NCBI GenBank assembly: GCA_051294375.1
Contig: CM119269.1
Coordinates: 22,032,815-22,096,814, forward strand
Length of the DNA: 64,000 nucleotides
Reading direction: 5' to 3'
DNA from: Paraspadella gotoi
Taxonomy: Eukaryota > Chaetognatha
Part shown: one piece after another, positions 1 to 16,000 of the stretch
Numbering within the stretch: position 1 is the stretch's first letter
Layout of the letters: the number at the start of each line of letters is the position of its first letter
Notes under the pieces: generated by a model
The model's database searches: none
What the model was told of the DNA's origin: nothing
Seen by the model: only the letters and a program-made list of their open reading frames with translations
Made by a program: the position numbers and the translations under genes

Positions 1-1023
1 GAATGGTCAACCCAGAGAAAAATAACTTCTTTATTTAAAATTAAGAATAAAGATGAAAAAATAATATACATAATATTTAATAATTAATAATAACAAAAAT
101 AGATAATACTTGACCTTTTAGCACAAAGAAATCTCTCCGTATGAGCGTAATTTACAGAATTGTTTTTAACATGACATTGTTTAATAATACCTATACCAAT
201 TCCATACTTGGAATAGGATAAATCTAAAATAACTTTTAATAAGTTCAAACGACATTTTTTAATGACTCTGTTGACCAAATAAATACGAACCGTCACCGAT
301 ACAAAAAAACGAGAAAACCGCTCAATCCGCAAAAGACCCAATATCAAAAATCAATCAACTTCATTTCCTTTACATAAAAAAAATGGAATTAAGATATCAG
401 GGAAAAAAAATCCTAATCTCACGACGAAACTCGGGATTGCGGGGGGGGGGGCGGTGACCGTGAATTTAATCAAGAATAACCAAGAGACCTCATGAAACCT
501 CACGGTGGAACCGTTCGTGACTTCTTAAATAAAGGTTTGGTTACCAGGGGAGTCCGCAGGGGGAGATAAATACTTTTAGGGAAATTAAGAAGGGTCGCTT
601 GGCGGAGAGAGAGAAAAAAAAACCTTGAACCAATTTGACGCCAACTGGAGTAGTTTTGGTTTTAATCGAAGAATGACACTCATTTGGCATTCATGAATGA
701 CATTCATTTGGCATTCATGAATGACATTTCTGAAATTCTTTAATAACTTCTTTTGGTTTTGGTTTTGGTTTTGGTTGATGTCTCGACAACGAAAGTTATT
801 CCATTGCGGAATTCTTCAGGATAGTATTTAAGTGTATTAGCAATTTAGCTTATGTTATCGTCTTTAAGAACTTTTATTTCCTTCGCTTCGTTCACTTTAT
901 GAATTTGACTTTTTCACCAGAAAAATCTTTTTTCACTTTTTCTCTGTCGCCCAAGTTTCCATCACACGACTAAAAATATAAAAAAAACGTTTCTGACCCG
1001 ATAACAAATCTTGACGTATCGTC

Positions 1024-1073
<50 letters not shown>

Positions 1074-1141
1074 CGGCAATCGGTTGCGTCTCCGATCTTT
1101 TCTCTCTTCCCTTTGATTACGACCGCGTGAAATCCTTTAAT

Positions 1142-1228
<87 letters not shown>

Positions 1229-4200
1229 TGTGTGCCTCTCTGTCTCTCTCGTCAAATCAGGTTTATCAAGGGATTTGTCTCGCCCTTTCGCTCATGAGCA
1301 ATTTGGTCTCGATTTGGCACCATGGAACCGTGACACCGTGACACCGTGGCACCATGGAACCGTGGCACCTTGGGAGCCTTTTAGGGGAACAGGATTAGCC
1401 GTCCTCCCCCCCCCCCGAGTTGGAGAGATTAAACGGTTTCAGTTGGAATAAAATCTGTGAGGGATCTTTTAGCCAATTCGTTTATCCATGGAATGCTTGA
1501 CTTATCAAATCTTCCATCACGCGGTCATACGAACAATAGAAACTTCAGTATCTAAGGTTTTTTTATTTCCATATCATTTACATTTATAAGTCGCAGATAA
1601 TTAAAAAAAATGACTACATCATTTAATGGAGTGGGAGGCTTTAAATCTCACCCTGGTTGTCACCTCCCGATGGACCTTTTTAAATCGATCCCCGGCATTC
1701 TACCCTTCAACTTTCATGGAAATGTATATTGTATAATGTATATATATTGTATAATGTATATTATAGTGTATAGTGTATTGTATACTGTTTAACGTGCAGC
1801 GAGCGGCAGTTGGGTTTTAACAGAAATTGGTTCAAACCATTTTGATATTGAATTTGTTTTCTTTAATATTGAACCCGTTTCCTTTATTTTTCTTTATTTT
1901 TATTTAGTTTTCTTTATTTTTCGATGGTCTTTACTTTCCAGCAGAAAAAGAATTTTAAAAAATAACATTATACTTTTAAACAACACTATTTTTCTCAATT
2001 TTCTTCTTAATCTTCTTAATTTTGAATGTTTAATATAATAATTTTTGCGCCTTTGAGAAAGAGAGTTTCAGTTTATGTAAGTTTAATTATGTTCTTAACG
2101 GAAGATACCTTGTAAATTGAATGAATGAAACCTTTATACTCATATTGTGCACTTATTGTTCTGTATGCGGAACAACAAAGTCACAGATTTTTTCTCTCCG
2201 CAAATAACTAAAGCGTCAGAACGAGCGGCGCCCTATTTTCAGCGTCACCTTCCGGCGCGCGTGACGGTGAGAGTAAGAAACGAGAGTGAGTCCGTGATTA
2301 GAAGCGCGTGAGACTGAGAGACAAAGTGAAAACCGAAAGTGAGATTGAGAGGCTCACCGTTCACGACGCTTTCTCTATTTCGCGATTTAACCCAAAAAGA
2401 AACGACCTTCGAAAACCGTGATGCGCCATTTCCTCTCTCTCTCTCTCTCTCACCTCTTCCAAATCCCCGAATCCTCTCGCTCTCTATCTCTCTCTCTCTC
2501 TCTGTCTTTCACCTCCCCTAATTCCAGTCCTTGCCCGACGAGTCGCCCTCTCAAGACCCATAAGGTTGTTTTGGGTCACGTGACCTAAAAAAATGAATCC
2601 GATTTCCAGACGCAGAGAGAGAGAGAGACAGAGAGACAGAGAGAGAGACAGAAAACGATATGTTTGGATCGTTTTTTCCTCTTTAATCTCCTCCCGAGAA
2701 AATAATCGGATATCTAGATTTGGGTGGAGGTGGAAGGTGGAAGGTGGATGGTGGAAGGTGGAAGAGGCTCAGGGGGAGCGTTTGAGAATCCGGGAGGTAA
2801 ATGACCAAGAGAGAAATCAACGGAGCGTGAATAGATGAATACAAAGGAGAGACTCGGATAGAGAGAGAGAGGAAAAGATCGAAACGTTGTTTGTACGAAT
2901 GTTATATATCGAATGTTAAAACGAAAAACTTAAAAATGAAGCAGTTTGTGATTTATTTGCTATCGATCAGTAATTAACGAGAGAGAGAGAGAGAAAGTGT
3001 ATATATATCTACAAGTTCTGAAGAAATTGATAGCATGTGAATTAGCGAGAGAGATGTCCCGCTTAAAAAAGAAGAACAAGACTGAAACTTGATATTTTGT
3101 GTCTAAAGATCCTTCTTCTGTTTACTGTCTCATCTGGCCAACGGGCATCCAAAAGCTTAAATCAATTAGCATACTAGATTTTTTTAATCATATTTTTTTA
3201 TTATTTTCAGCAAAGGAAAAAAAATAATCATTATCATATTTACAACAATCAATTTAAAAATTCGTACCCTGTTTTCGAGGCTGTTCCTGTAGTTCAATTT
3301 GACTTCTGCAAAAGCGATAATAATTGCAAAGGTAATTTACAATAATTTGAAGGAAAAAATCTATAGTTAGAACGAGAGCATTGTATTAAATAGTTATCTG
3401 CAGAGAGTCTCGTCTGTACACAGGAACCAAAAAAGCTAATATCACATATTTACAGATAGCAATGCAATTTATTTTTCTGATGGCACATTCGTTTGCAGAT
3501 CAACAATGAAATTAAAACAACCGCAATATTTTTAAGAAATTACATATATCATATTGTATTTACATCGTTGAGTTTATGAGTTGGGAGAGGGGAGGGAGAG
3601 AGAGAGAGAGAGAGAGATAGAAAGAGAGAGAGAGAGAGTCTGGTAAGTTTCGCCCTCGAGAGGTCAAGTCTTTTTATTCTCTGTCGCTACGTCTATTTAA
3701 ATCCTGGACGAAGTTTTCTTTTCAAGCAGTTTCGTCTGAAAAAATGAAAAAAAGTATTTTTCTGAAAATATGTTACGCAGCATCAAACGGCATTTTTAAG
3801 CATATTTCCGCATCATTCAATCACCCATTCATACAAACATACGAACATCCAAACATTTTCCCAACATGCAGCAATTAACACGCTCATTTAAAACTTTGAA
3901 ATGCAATTTTTTTAAAATCAGTTGACCAGTTTTTGACAAGTTGGATTTTCGAGAGAGGTTGCAAGTTTGATGTACAGCAATAAATGGTTAATAGCATTAT
4001 TATCATTGGCGCACAAATATTAACAAAAGAAAAAGCGAGATATTACAATGGAGAATTTGGCGATTAAGAAGCGGGCGGGTTGTAAAAATGCAAATCTGGA
4101 AAAGTGTTATTGATCGCATCGCGTAAAAAAAAATGTTATTACAAGCATTATTAAATTCGTAAAAATCGACGATTATAATTAAGCGATTATAATTAATCGC

Positions 4201-4405
4201 TTGGCGCGAGAGGAATTAAAATTCGAAAAAAATAAGCGCGAGAAAGTTATGAGTTTTGAGGTTAAATGTAGCTTAATTTTTAATATGATAATTGATTTTT
4301 AAAAGTAGCGGCGGTTGAAGCTTGGGAAAGTCGAACGTCTTTTGTGCGAAGGGGAAAAGGATGAGAGGTGGGGAAAAGCAAGCAAGGGGGTTGAGGGGCC
4401 ACCAA
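1..4405. other. No gene recognised (left flank)
   Basis: I see no convincing exon here. The open frames are low-complexity readings of (CT)n/(GA)n tracts or lack splice context. The stretch holds two long CT tracts, a short CpG-rich patch around 2220-2330 that could be a promoter or untranslated exon, and AT-rich sequence. The part nearest 4405 lies downstream of the follistatin stop codon on the minus strand and probably includes its 3' untranslated region, but I could not place a poly(A) site with confidence. Confidence 0.5.
1028..1224. repeat. Two (CT)n tracts
   Basis: Two long CT microsatellites (about 1028-1071 and 1145-1224) are separated by about 73 bases of unique sequence. On the minus strand they read as an Arg-Glu repeat, which is not a real protein. 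Confidence 0.95.
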
Positions 4406-7441
<3,036 letters not shown>

Positions 7442-7796
7442 TTTTCTTCTTTATCAAAATCGATCCTTTGACGACAAATGTGAAGATGGAAGTTGAGAAA
7501 TGTGAAAAATGTGAAAAGTCCCGTAGATTGTGAAAAAAGTCACGGATTTATTAGGGGGGGTAATTTCGTTGTCTTCGTATCTTTATTTAAATTTTTATTA
7601 TTTCAGTCGATTTGATCATCAAAAAGTTTCTTTATTTCAACAATTGTATTTGTTTTCGTTTTAATTATTTAATTCCATAAAATTTCATTTAAGTCATTCG
7701 TCTTTGAAAGCGTCAGGTCGTCAATTGTGAAGTGAGACTTTTCTTCACTTTTCCTCCTTTAAATACCAGAACGTAGTGGCCTTTCGTTTTGTTGTC

Positions 7797-7885
7797 TTCG
7801 TCGTCGTCGTCGTCGTCGTTATCGCTACGGTGGCTTCGTCGTCGTCGTCGTCGTCGGCATTTTTTTTTTGCCGACGGCGGATTGA

Positions 7886-7919
<34 letters not shown>
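7797..7919. repeat. GTC/GAC trinucleotide repeats
   Basis: Two GTC runs (about 7797-7820 and 7834-7857) are followed by a GAC run (about 7885-7918). The opposite orientation makes a potential inverted repeat: GTC runs can pair with the GAC run around a short AT-rich centre. The open frames here are homopolymeric and not genes. Confidence 0.85.
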
Positions 7920-7998
7920 TCGCCGCTTTGAGCGTCCGATCGTCCGAACGTCTCTTCCCGATCGCGTCACGAATTCCCGCGCAATCTTTTGAAACTTT

Positions 7999-8320
7999 TT
8001 TGGCTTTATTTTCGAAAGGCGCTCCTTTTCCGTTCCTCAATCCCAATAATCGAATTTAAAATAAATATTTAACTTTAGTCTTTCATCAAACTTATAACCT
8101 AATTTTTAATGCTAATTCTTACCCATGACCTAATCTTAAACCCGAAACTTAACCATTAAACAATAATCTTTAAATTAAATAAATTAAAATATCTAACCTT
8201 AATTCGTGATATTAATTACTCTATTATTCTATACTCTAATCTTTCAATTAACTTTTAAATTTAAAAATAAATTTAATTCTGAATTTAATATTAAATTGGG
8301 TGCACTGGGAAAATAAGGCC
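7999..8320. mobile_element. Short inverted-repeat (MITE-like) element
   Basis: The left end begins GGCTTTATTTTCGAAAGGCG and the right end, reversed, begins GGCCTTATTTTCCCAGTGCA, so the ends are imperfect terminal inverted repeats. The inside is AT-rich with degraded CCTAA-like words. It belongs with the larger elements at 13835-14571, 18536-19023 and 40764-41163, which share the ends. No coding capacity. Family name unknown to me. Confidence 0.55.
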
Positions 8321-11217
8321 AATTTGTAAAAAATAAGGAGAGAGAAAAAAATTGGTTTAATGAAAAAAATAGGAATGTGAGCTTGAAAGCGCCCTTATAG
8401 TTATTATTATTAACTTAGCTCCTTGGGTGATATAAAAAACTTACATCTTCAATTTTACATCACCTCCACTCCTTTTTGTTCCGACTTAATTTTTCAATAA
8501 ACGACTTCTTAACAAGAATGATGTCTAATATCTAATTAGAAAACTAGGGCAGAAAGTAACTTTTAACTTTGTGTTGTATAGATGCTCCCTCCATTTCCAG
8601 AAGACCACACTAACATCCCTCTCCCCATTACATTATAAAAGAATATTTAAAGAATATAAAAGAATTAATACTTAAATCTAATACATATTGAATTATATTA
8701 AACTTTTACGTGCATTTTATAATTTAATCCAATTTAATCTAATATATTTTATTTAAACATCTTTTTTTAACACACACACACATAGACCAAGTCTATCGAG
8801 TCGATTTATAAGTTGTTTCATTAAAATAAATTCAAAGTACATCGTATTCTTTTCGTACCATAATACTATAATTCGAATTTTTTTAGAAAAAATCCTAAAT
8901 AAATTTTGAATAGCTTTAAACTTGTATTAATTTAAGGCACTTTCTATCCTGGTAGGAAAACAATGTAAAAGGATCAATTCAACATTGACCCAAATTGTAT
9001 CTTACTTACTGTATAAGTCCACGGCGACCACCAAGACCACCACGACCACCAGACCACCAAGACCACCACACCGCCGAGAAGTAAATCGACCACAACGCGA
9101 CCGTAAACAATTTCTCCTTGTCCACCGATCGATTTTAATTTCTCACCGATTTTTTAAATTCTTTCTCCCCGATCGGTCTCTGCCTCACCTAGGTTTCATC
9201 CGGGTGCCGCGTCGCAGTAACTTTTCCCCCCTGATCGGCTCAGTACTGAAAGAGTTAAAGAGAAACGACTTTAGCTAATTCTTTTCATTCTTTCGTTGTC
9301 TTCATCCAGGGGTCTGGAGCAAAAGGCCAGGGCTTTTACGTGGGCTCGGCTCGAGGTGGTCATTTTCAAAATGAAATTCCTGGCGAAACCGTTTTTCGGC
9401 TTAAATAGGATCGCTCTCTCTCTCTCTCTCTTTGTCGATCTCTTCTCTCTCCCTGGCGACCTGAGCCGCTAATTACTAAGGGCTTTTGTTCTCTGGCATG
9501 TGTGGCCGTTTCGATTCTGGTGGCCTCTTTATCTCCCTCTCCCTCGGACTATAAGTCCCTCTGTGTGTGAGCGCGAGTGACCAGAGCCAATGAAGATTCC
9601 ATTTCTTTCATATGTTGGATTCCACGAAAAGGTGGAACCGAACATTCTCACGGAGTCGATTAAAACTGAACTGAACTGAACTGAACCGAACTGAACTGAA
9701 CATTCTCAAAACTCAAAACCTGCCAATTCTGTGTGACAACCGAAGCCGTTTCACATCCATCCCTCCCTTTTTCTGTGCGAATAAAATTAATTAAATTATT
9801 AACTTTTTTTAAATCATTACGATTATATCAATATGTTTCGAGCTCCGAAAGACCAAACATTTGTCTTAATCATGTCAGAGGTAAACGGGTCCAATGAGGA
9901 ACGCCATCGAGTCTAAATGTCGGCGACCATATTCTCTCCAAGAAATTAATCTTCCAGATCGGTGGCCATGGGAGAGTCGCAGGCTCACGATGCAATCAGT
10001 TAAGAAAGCAAACCATTCGAAAAGCCCTCTGCCTAATCTGGGAACCCAATTTTTCATCTGCACAAGTTTTCCTGACTAATTTCGCCAGAAAAGATGTTTG
10101 ATTGTTGCTGATTTATAATTTTAAAGGTTAAGCTCCATAATAAGTTATCCTTTAGTTTTAACTTTAAAGTGGTATTTTTTTTCTGACCAGACGCGACACG
10201 TTGCGCTCGACAGGAAAAAAAATGTCTAGACGGCGAAGTTTTGTCTGAGATTTTTTTTCCCCATCTTTTTTTTCGGAGAGAAAAAATGGGTTTATTCAAC
10301 GAATTAGTGAATAGTGTCTGAAATTTTTTTTTACGCTCTCTTGCTCGATATATTCTCATGGTGAATCGCTAGGCCGACAACCGTAGGCGCTTGTCCTACA
10401 TGTTTTTTTTTCTATTTTTTTGTGATTTTTTTCATCTTTTTTTTCTCTTTTTTTTTTAAATCGCCGTGATCTTTTGTTTAAAATGGTGATAGGTCTGGCT
10501 TTCGCCGTCGGCCGTAGCGTTTATACGTAAAAAAAAAACAAAAGTCCTCGAGGAAAAAAAAATTCTTTGTCAGATTAATCATTAAATATTTAAAAGAGTT
10601 GAATAATTACATCATATCGACAAGAGTTTTTTCTTTCTTTCGAAACAAAACAGAAATAACCCTTTTTTGACGGGTCGTTTTTCATAAGACCAAATTCAAA
10701 TATGTTCATATTCATATATGTTCAAAAAATATAAAATATACGATACTTGCGCCCTTAAAATAATTTTTTTTAAATTAATCGCGCCGAATTAAATTGGCAT
10801 TTAACAGCAGGTGTCTATCAGTCTATCAATCTTCCATTCAATATAATAAAGTTCAACATTTTAATACCAATTTTCCATTCAACTTAATTTTTCACCAAGA
10901 TTATGTCGTTTTGGACAATAAACGTTTAATCGTCAACGTGAAAATTTATTCAAATTCAACCTTCAAATTCATGAAATCATTTCGGATCGATTCACACACA
11001 CGCCTCCCCTCTCTCTCTCGTCTCACTCAGGATACAATCCTGTTCTGCCCCGTCACGGTCCGCCTCTGGGAGGCGTATCGGCGTAGGCGGACACAGCCCG
11101 CCCTAGCGGCGGCGCCCTCGGCGGCGAGGGTTCTCAAAACTTGGGACAGTTTTTCGTGATTGATCGAGTCGGCGACTCTTTTTTCAATTTTTCCCCCGGA
11201 TCCTTTTTGTGACCGAC

Positions 11218-11306
<89 letters not shown>
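11218..11306. repeat. (GA)n microsatellite
   Basis: A GA run with one GGA interruption near 11238. The plus-strand open frame over it is an Arg-Glu repeat and was not called as a gene. Confidence 0.95.
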
Positions 11307-11313
<7 letters not shown>

Positions 11314-13059
11314 GAAGAGAGAGATAGAGAGGGCTCTCGTCGGAGCTCTGACGCGCTCTATTCTATTCTGTTTCTTCCTTGTTTTTTTTTTTCAAATTCG
11401 TCTAACCACCGCCGCCACGCCCCATCCCCTTTCCCTCCGCCACAGCGCCCCCCCTATTTCCCCCTCCGCCACAGCATCCTCCCCCTTTCTCCCTACCCTC
11501 AATCCCTCCCCCCCCGAGAGCGCCGATTTTTTTTTTGCCTCTCGATCCATCGATCTTCATCGATCAAAGGATTCAATGTCCGTCGGAGGGATTAAAGGCG
11601 GCGGCGGGATTTAAAAGCTCTGTGGCGGCGCGGCGCGGCGTGCAGCGGCGTGCGGCAGGATGCGGCGGTGGCGGTGGCGGTGGCGGTGGGGTGGAGAGCG
11701 GCGAGAAAAACGTTGCGGTTGTTCGCGGTTTGAAAGAGGACACAAATCAGAGAGGAATGCGAAACGCTTCCAATCGATTCGATTCGGTTATAAACTTTTT
11801 ATAAGTTAAATCTGAATCTTGACTTCAAAATTAAAATTAGTTAAAATTCATAAAATTTATTAAAATTTCTTATCTATAAATTTGAAAGAATTGATTAATA
11901 GGGTATCGAGTCATATTAGAAATTTTGGGTTTATTGAAATTATCCTTGAAAATGTATAAATTTTCATTTAAGAACTTATATGAAATTGGTACAACCAATA
12001 TATATATATTTTTTAAATCTAACAGCTAAAATTATATAAAGCTAAATAATTATTTTTTGAAGAATTAATTTTTCTCGCCAAGTTGTTTTGTTGTTGTCAA
12101 GAGGATCACTTTTACTGGGAATACACATCGTAGACAGTAGGTTTTGTAAAAATTTGACGAATAACAACATGACACACTTTTGTCGATAAATAAGAATAAA
12201 GTATTGGAATTAGGCAAACATAAATAAATCACTATTTTAAATTAAAAATTCAGAATTTTTTTTACAATATGCGTTAAGAAAATTGTAGAATTTTTATCTA
12301 ATATTAAATTTACATTCCTAAATACTATGTAATATAATCTGTTGTTAAACAATTTTTGTTTAATTTATTAATTAATCTTTGATGGAAGAATCGACACAGA
12401 ATTCATTTAGTAATGAATGAAAGAGGACTTGATAACGGGTATCAACATTTCATTGGCATTTGATGTTAAAGTTAAAAAATGGTTTGTTTTTTTTTATCTT
12501 GGTAATTAGTCAACTACCCGCAAATAGTAAAGAAAACTAGTTTTTTTTATCGGACAAATTACAACATTGAGTTAACAAGAAAAATAAAATTCTTGCCTCT
12601 ATAATAAAAAAAATTAGTGTTATGTTGGTACAGCTGAAAGACATTCACGGTTTTTTATTTTTATTCTAAAAATTACTAAACGACAAAGAAAGTGCAAGCG
12701 TAGCGTACTGTACAAAAAGACTACCTCTTTGGTGGCGTGGTATTATTTTCAAAATAATACCCTAATAATCGCGAATTTGAATTGAAAATATTTCGTATTG
12801 ATTACTCTTTGGCCAATTATAACTGCCATACTATACCTTTGCATATTGCATAATCCTCTTGTAGAAAGGAACAACGGTCAAACGATGTGACAATTTTTAA
12901 ATGATTCAAGATTTCGATTCAATAAGCATCTCTGCTCGAGCTGCAAACTGTGCAGGTCTTCCGAATGCAAAGAAAAGACGCGTAGTCGGGCATTGGAATG
13001 TGTTCACTTTTCAACTTTTTTGTAAATACAAATTATTATAATTCTAGTTGTAATTCGGC

Positions 13060-16000
13060 TTAAGCGTAGGACGTCAACGCCGGCGATGGTTGTCGAGGCT
13101 GCGGAGAATTTCCCGATCTTGTCTCTCGCTGCTCTGTCGCGTCTTGACGAAGATGCTGACGCTGCTGCTGCTGCGAGCGCTGCTGAGTCTGTCGGTACTG
13201 CTGCTGCTGAAAATGCATCATTCCACGATGCTGTTGCTGCTGCTGCTGTTGCGGCTGGAGTTTGTCGTTGAAGTAGTCGTTCTCTACGACGGAGATTGGC
13301 GACGGCGGCGACGCCTCGCCCGCCGCGCCGCCGCCGTTGGAGGCGCCGCTGTCCAGAGACAGTTGACGAGGATGCGAGTTTTTCTCCTCGTCGCCGACGC
13401 CGCCGACGCCGCCGCCGACGCTGAGGTTGCCGACGCATCGAAACCCGCGACTGGACGATTCCGGATCCGTGTAGAGCCGGTGGAAAGAGTTGCTGCGGCG
13501 CTGCCGCTCCTTCGAACGCTTCCTGCGTCGCCACTGCTTCGTGATCTGATCCGGCGGGGGCGGCGTGGTCCGCTTCGGCGAGGGACCCTCGCTGTTGGTC
13601 CCCGCGCCGGCGCCGAGGGAACGCCTGGACGGTGGCCGAGACGGTGGCCGATCCAATTGCGCCAATTCGAAGTATTCCATCTGCAACGAGGTGCGTTGCG
13701 AATGATGTCCGCCTCGACGTCGATGAGGTGAACCGTCGTAGGTGCCGCGTTCGAGGAAAGGGATTTCCTCGTAACTAAGGAAAGAGGTAAGTTGATAAAA
13801 GGTAAGTTCGGATAGGATCGATGTCTAAGGAGATGGCTCTCTTTTCCGAGAGTGGCCCGTTCTGTTCGTTCATCCCGGAATTTAATTTTAAGCTTAATAT
13901 TTAACCTAAATATGTTTTTTTTAATTTATAAGTCAAATCCCTAAACCTGATATAATCTTAAACTCTAACCCTAAACCTGACCTAATCTTAAACTCTAACC
14001 CTAAACCTGACCTAATCTCTAACCCTAAACCTGACCTAATCCTAAACTCGAATCCCTAAACCTGACCTAATCTTAAACTCTAACCCTAAACCTGACTTAA
14101 TCCTAAACTCAAATCCCTAAACCTGACCTAATCTTAAACTTTAACCCTAAACCTGACCTAATCTTAAACTCTAACCCTAAACCTGACCTCTAACCCTAAA
14201 CCTGACCTAATCTTAAACTCTAACCCTAAACCCTTATCCTTAATTTTTAACCTTAATCTCTAACCCTAAACGCTAGTGCTTAAACCAAATCCTTAACTTT
14301 AATCATTAACCTTTAACCTAATCTTTAACTAAAAAAATTGACTTAATTCCAAATTTAAAATAAAATAATATAATATTCTGGGAAAATAAGGCCAATAAAG
14401 ATTTATAGAGTAAGGGGATAAGGTTAGGCAATGATAGTTAGGTATTAGGTTAAGGTAATTGATGGGTTTAAAGCAATTGTTAAAAGAATAAGGTTATAAA
14501 TATTTTAATTAAAATTTTAAATTCCGGGATTGGAAACCAAAAGAGATCGCTTTCGGAAAATAGAGCCCACGAGTGCACAGTGATGAAAAGTAGTTTAGAG
14601 GAAGGTGTCCAAGTGATGCAATTTTTTTTCCGATTTGCGCTATTGCAATGTGCAAGAGCGATGATAGCAAATCCGATTCGATACTAATGCGTGCTATTAT
14701 ATGGATTTAAATATTTCTTTAAAAATAAAAGAGCTTGTGCAAGGTTATGTCATTGAAAAAAAATATAAGCGGCGATATATATAGTAGTATCGGTGCGACG
14801 GTGCCTGGCTAATAGTCGATTTTTAATTAATTTTTAATAGTGAATTTTTGCCGCGAAAAAAAATTCACCTACCTCGAAACATTTCACAATGCGAGGTTCT
14901 TGAGCTGAGGAATCTTAGAAAGTTGATGGAATAATAAAAATTTCACGTTATATACGCTAATCTGGTACTAATTGTCCAGTAAAATTAATGACCCTTCTTG
15001 CAAGTTATTGTATATATATTATATAGTATGATGGACCAGCTGCGTTTGTGCTTTTTATCATCTATCTTTTTGGTTTTTCAATTTTAAAGGGTAAAGTTTT
15101 ACACTTTACATCTTGGTAATTAGTGCAGTTGCAGATTTAGATCTTATGTAAAGAAAATAAATGAGGTTTGGCTGAAATTGTCGATGACTAATGAAAATCT
15201 ATGCACAATTAAACGATTACACACAACGTATGTTTTTAAATGTTTCTATATCTATTTTTGTATTTGATATTATTTCATTGAGGCTTTTGCAGGGACCTGC
15301 TATGTCATTATCTTGTAAGAGTGATGGAGGCTTTAAACCACCAAAGCCTGTCCAAAGTCAGGGACAAGATAGCTTGTTTATTAAATAAATGAATAATTTT
15401 TATATTGGTTGTACCAATTTCATAAACATTTTTTAAAGTTAATTAACAGGCTTTTTTGGGGAATTGGTGCAGTTTTATTAAAAACCATGCATTCAATCAG
15501 AAAAATGATCCTGTTAAAAGGATTGAAAGCGTGGTCTTGACTTGACTTGACTTGACTTGACTTGAGGCGACTTAATAAAACTGATTCTCATGAAAAAAAA
15601 CAACTGTTTATTAACTAATCTTTTTTACGGTGAAAGCGATCACTCTTTATTTCTTTTCCTTTTTCTTTCTTTTTTTAAAATTTTAATTTTAATTCTCATT
15701 TTGGAAGAACAACCAATCACGGTTCCCCAACTCACCCTGGTAAGTTAGTCCCGGACGAACCGTTGCTGCGCTTGAGAGACCTGAAGTCAGCACCGTCGTC
15801 GTCCACAGCTGCGTCCAGCGCCTCCGCGGATCGAGACTCTCTCTCCTCGAGCATCTTGCGGGTTTCCTCCTGAGGTAAGGATGGAAAGGGTAATTGAAGA
15901 CTTTCCTCAAGTAAGAAAGTTAATTACCAGTTGACTGTTAATCAAAAAATTATATAAACTTTAGGATTAAGCTGTTTGTCGATCAAGTGTTGATCATTGC

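Larger units (their letters stand above)
7442..13059. other. No gene recognised between follistatin and the membrane-protein gene
   Basis: Nothing here resembles a conserved exon on either strand. It holds a GTC/GAC trinucleotide region (7797-7919), a small inverted-repeat element (7999-8320), a (GA)n tract (11218-11306), a short ACCACC repeat (about 9019-9070), an AACTG-type pentamer repeat (about 9668-9700) and two CpG-rich patches (about 11030-11130 and 11580-11710). The upstream end presumably contains the follistatin promoter; the downstream end (about 12000-13059) the 3' untranslated region of the next gene. Confidence 0.5.

Noticed and set aside
962-1255. Open frame made of Arg-Glu repeats over the CT tracts
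   Set aside because: Pure microsatellite reading. The same kind of frame appears at every (GA)n tract in the window (for example 7148-7441 beyond the signal peptide, 11209-11595, 27576-27983, 30719-30943).
13090-13731. Long plus-strand open frame of 213 codons
   Set aside because: It lies antisense to the last exon of the membrane-protein gene, which has proper splice borders and phase; GC-rich exons often leave the opposite strand open.
13920-14260. Interstitial telomere or chromosome end
   Set aside because: CCCTAA words are embedded in a 30-base unit within an element with inverted ends; there is no pure hexamer run.
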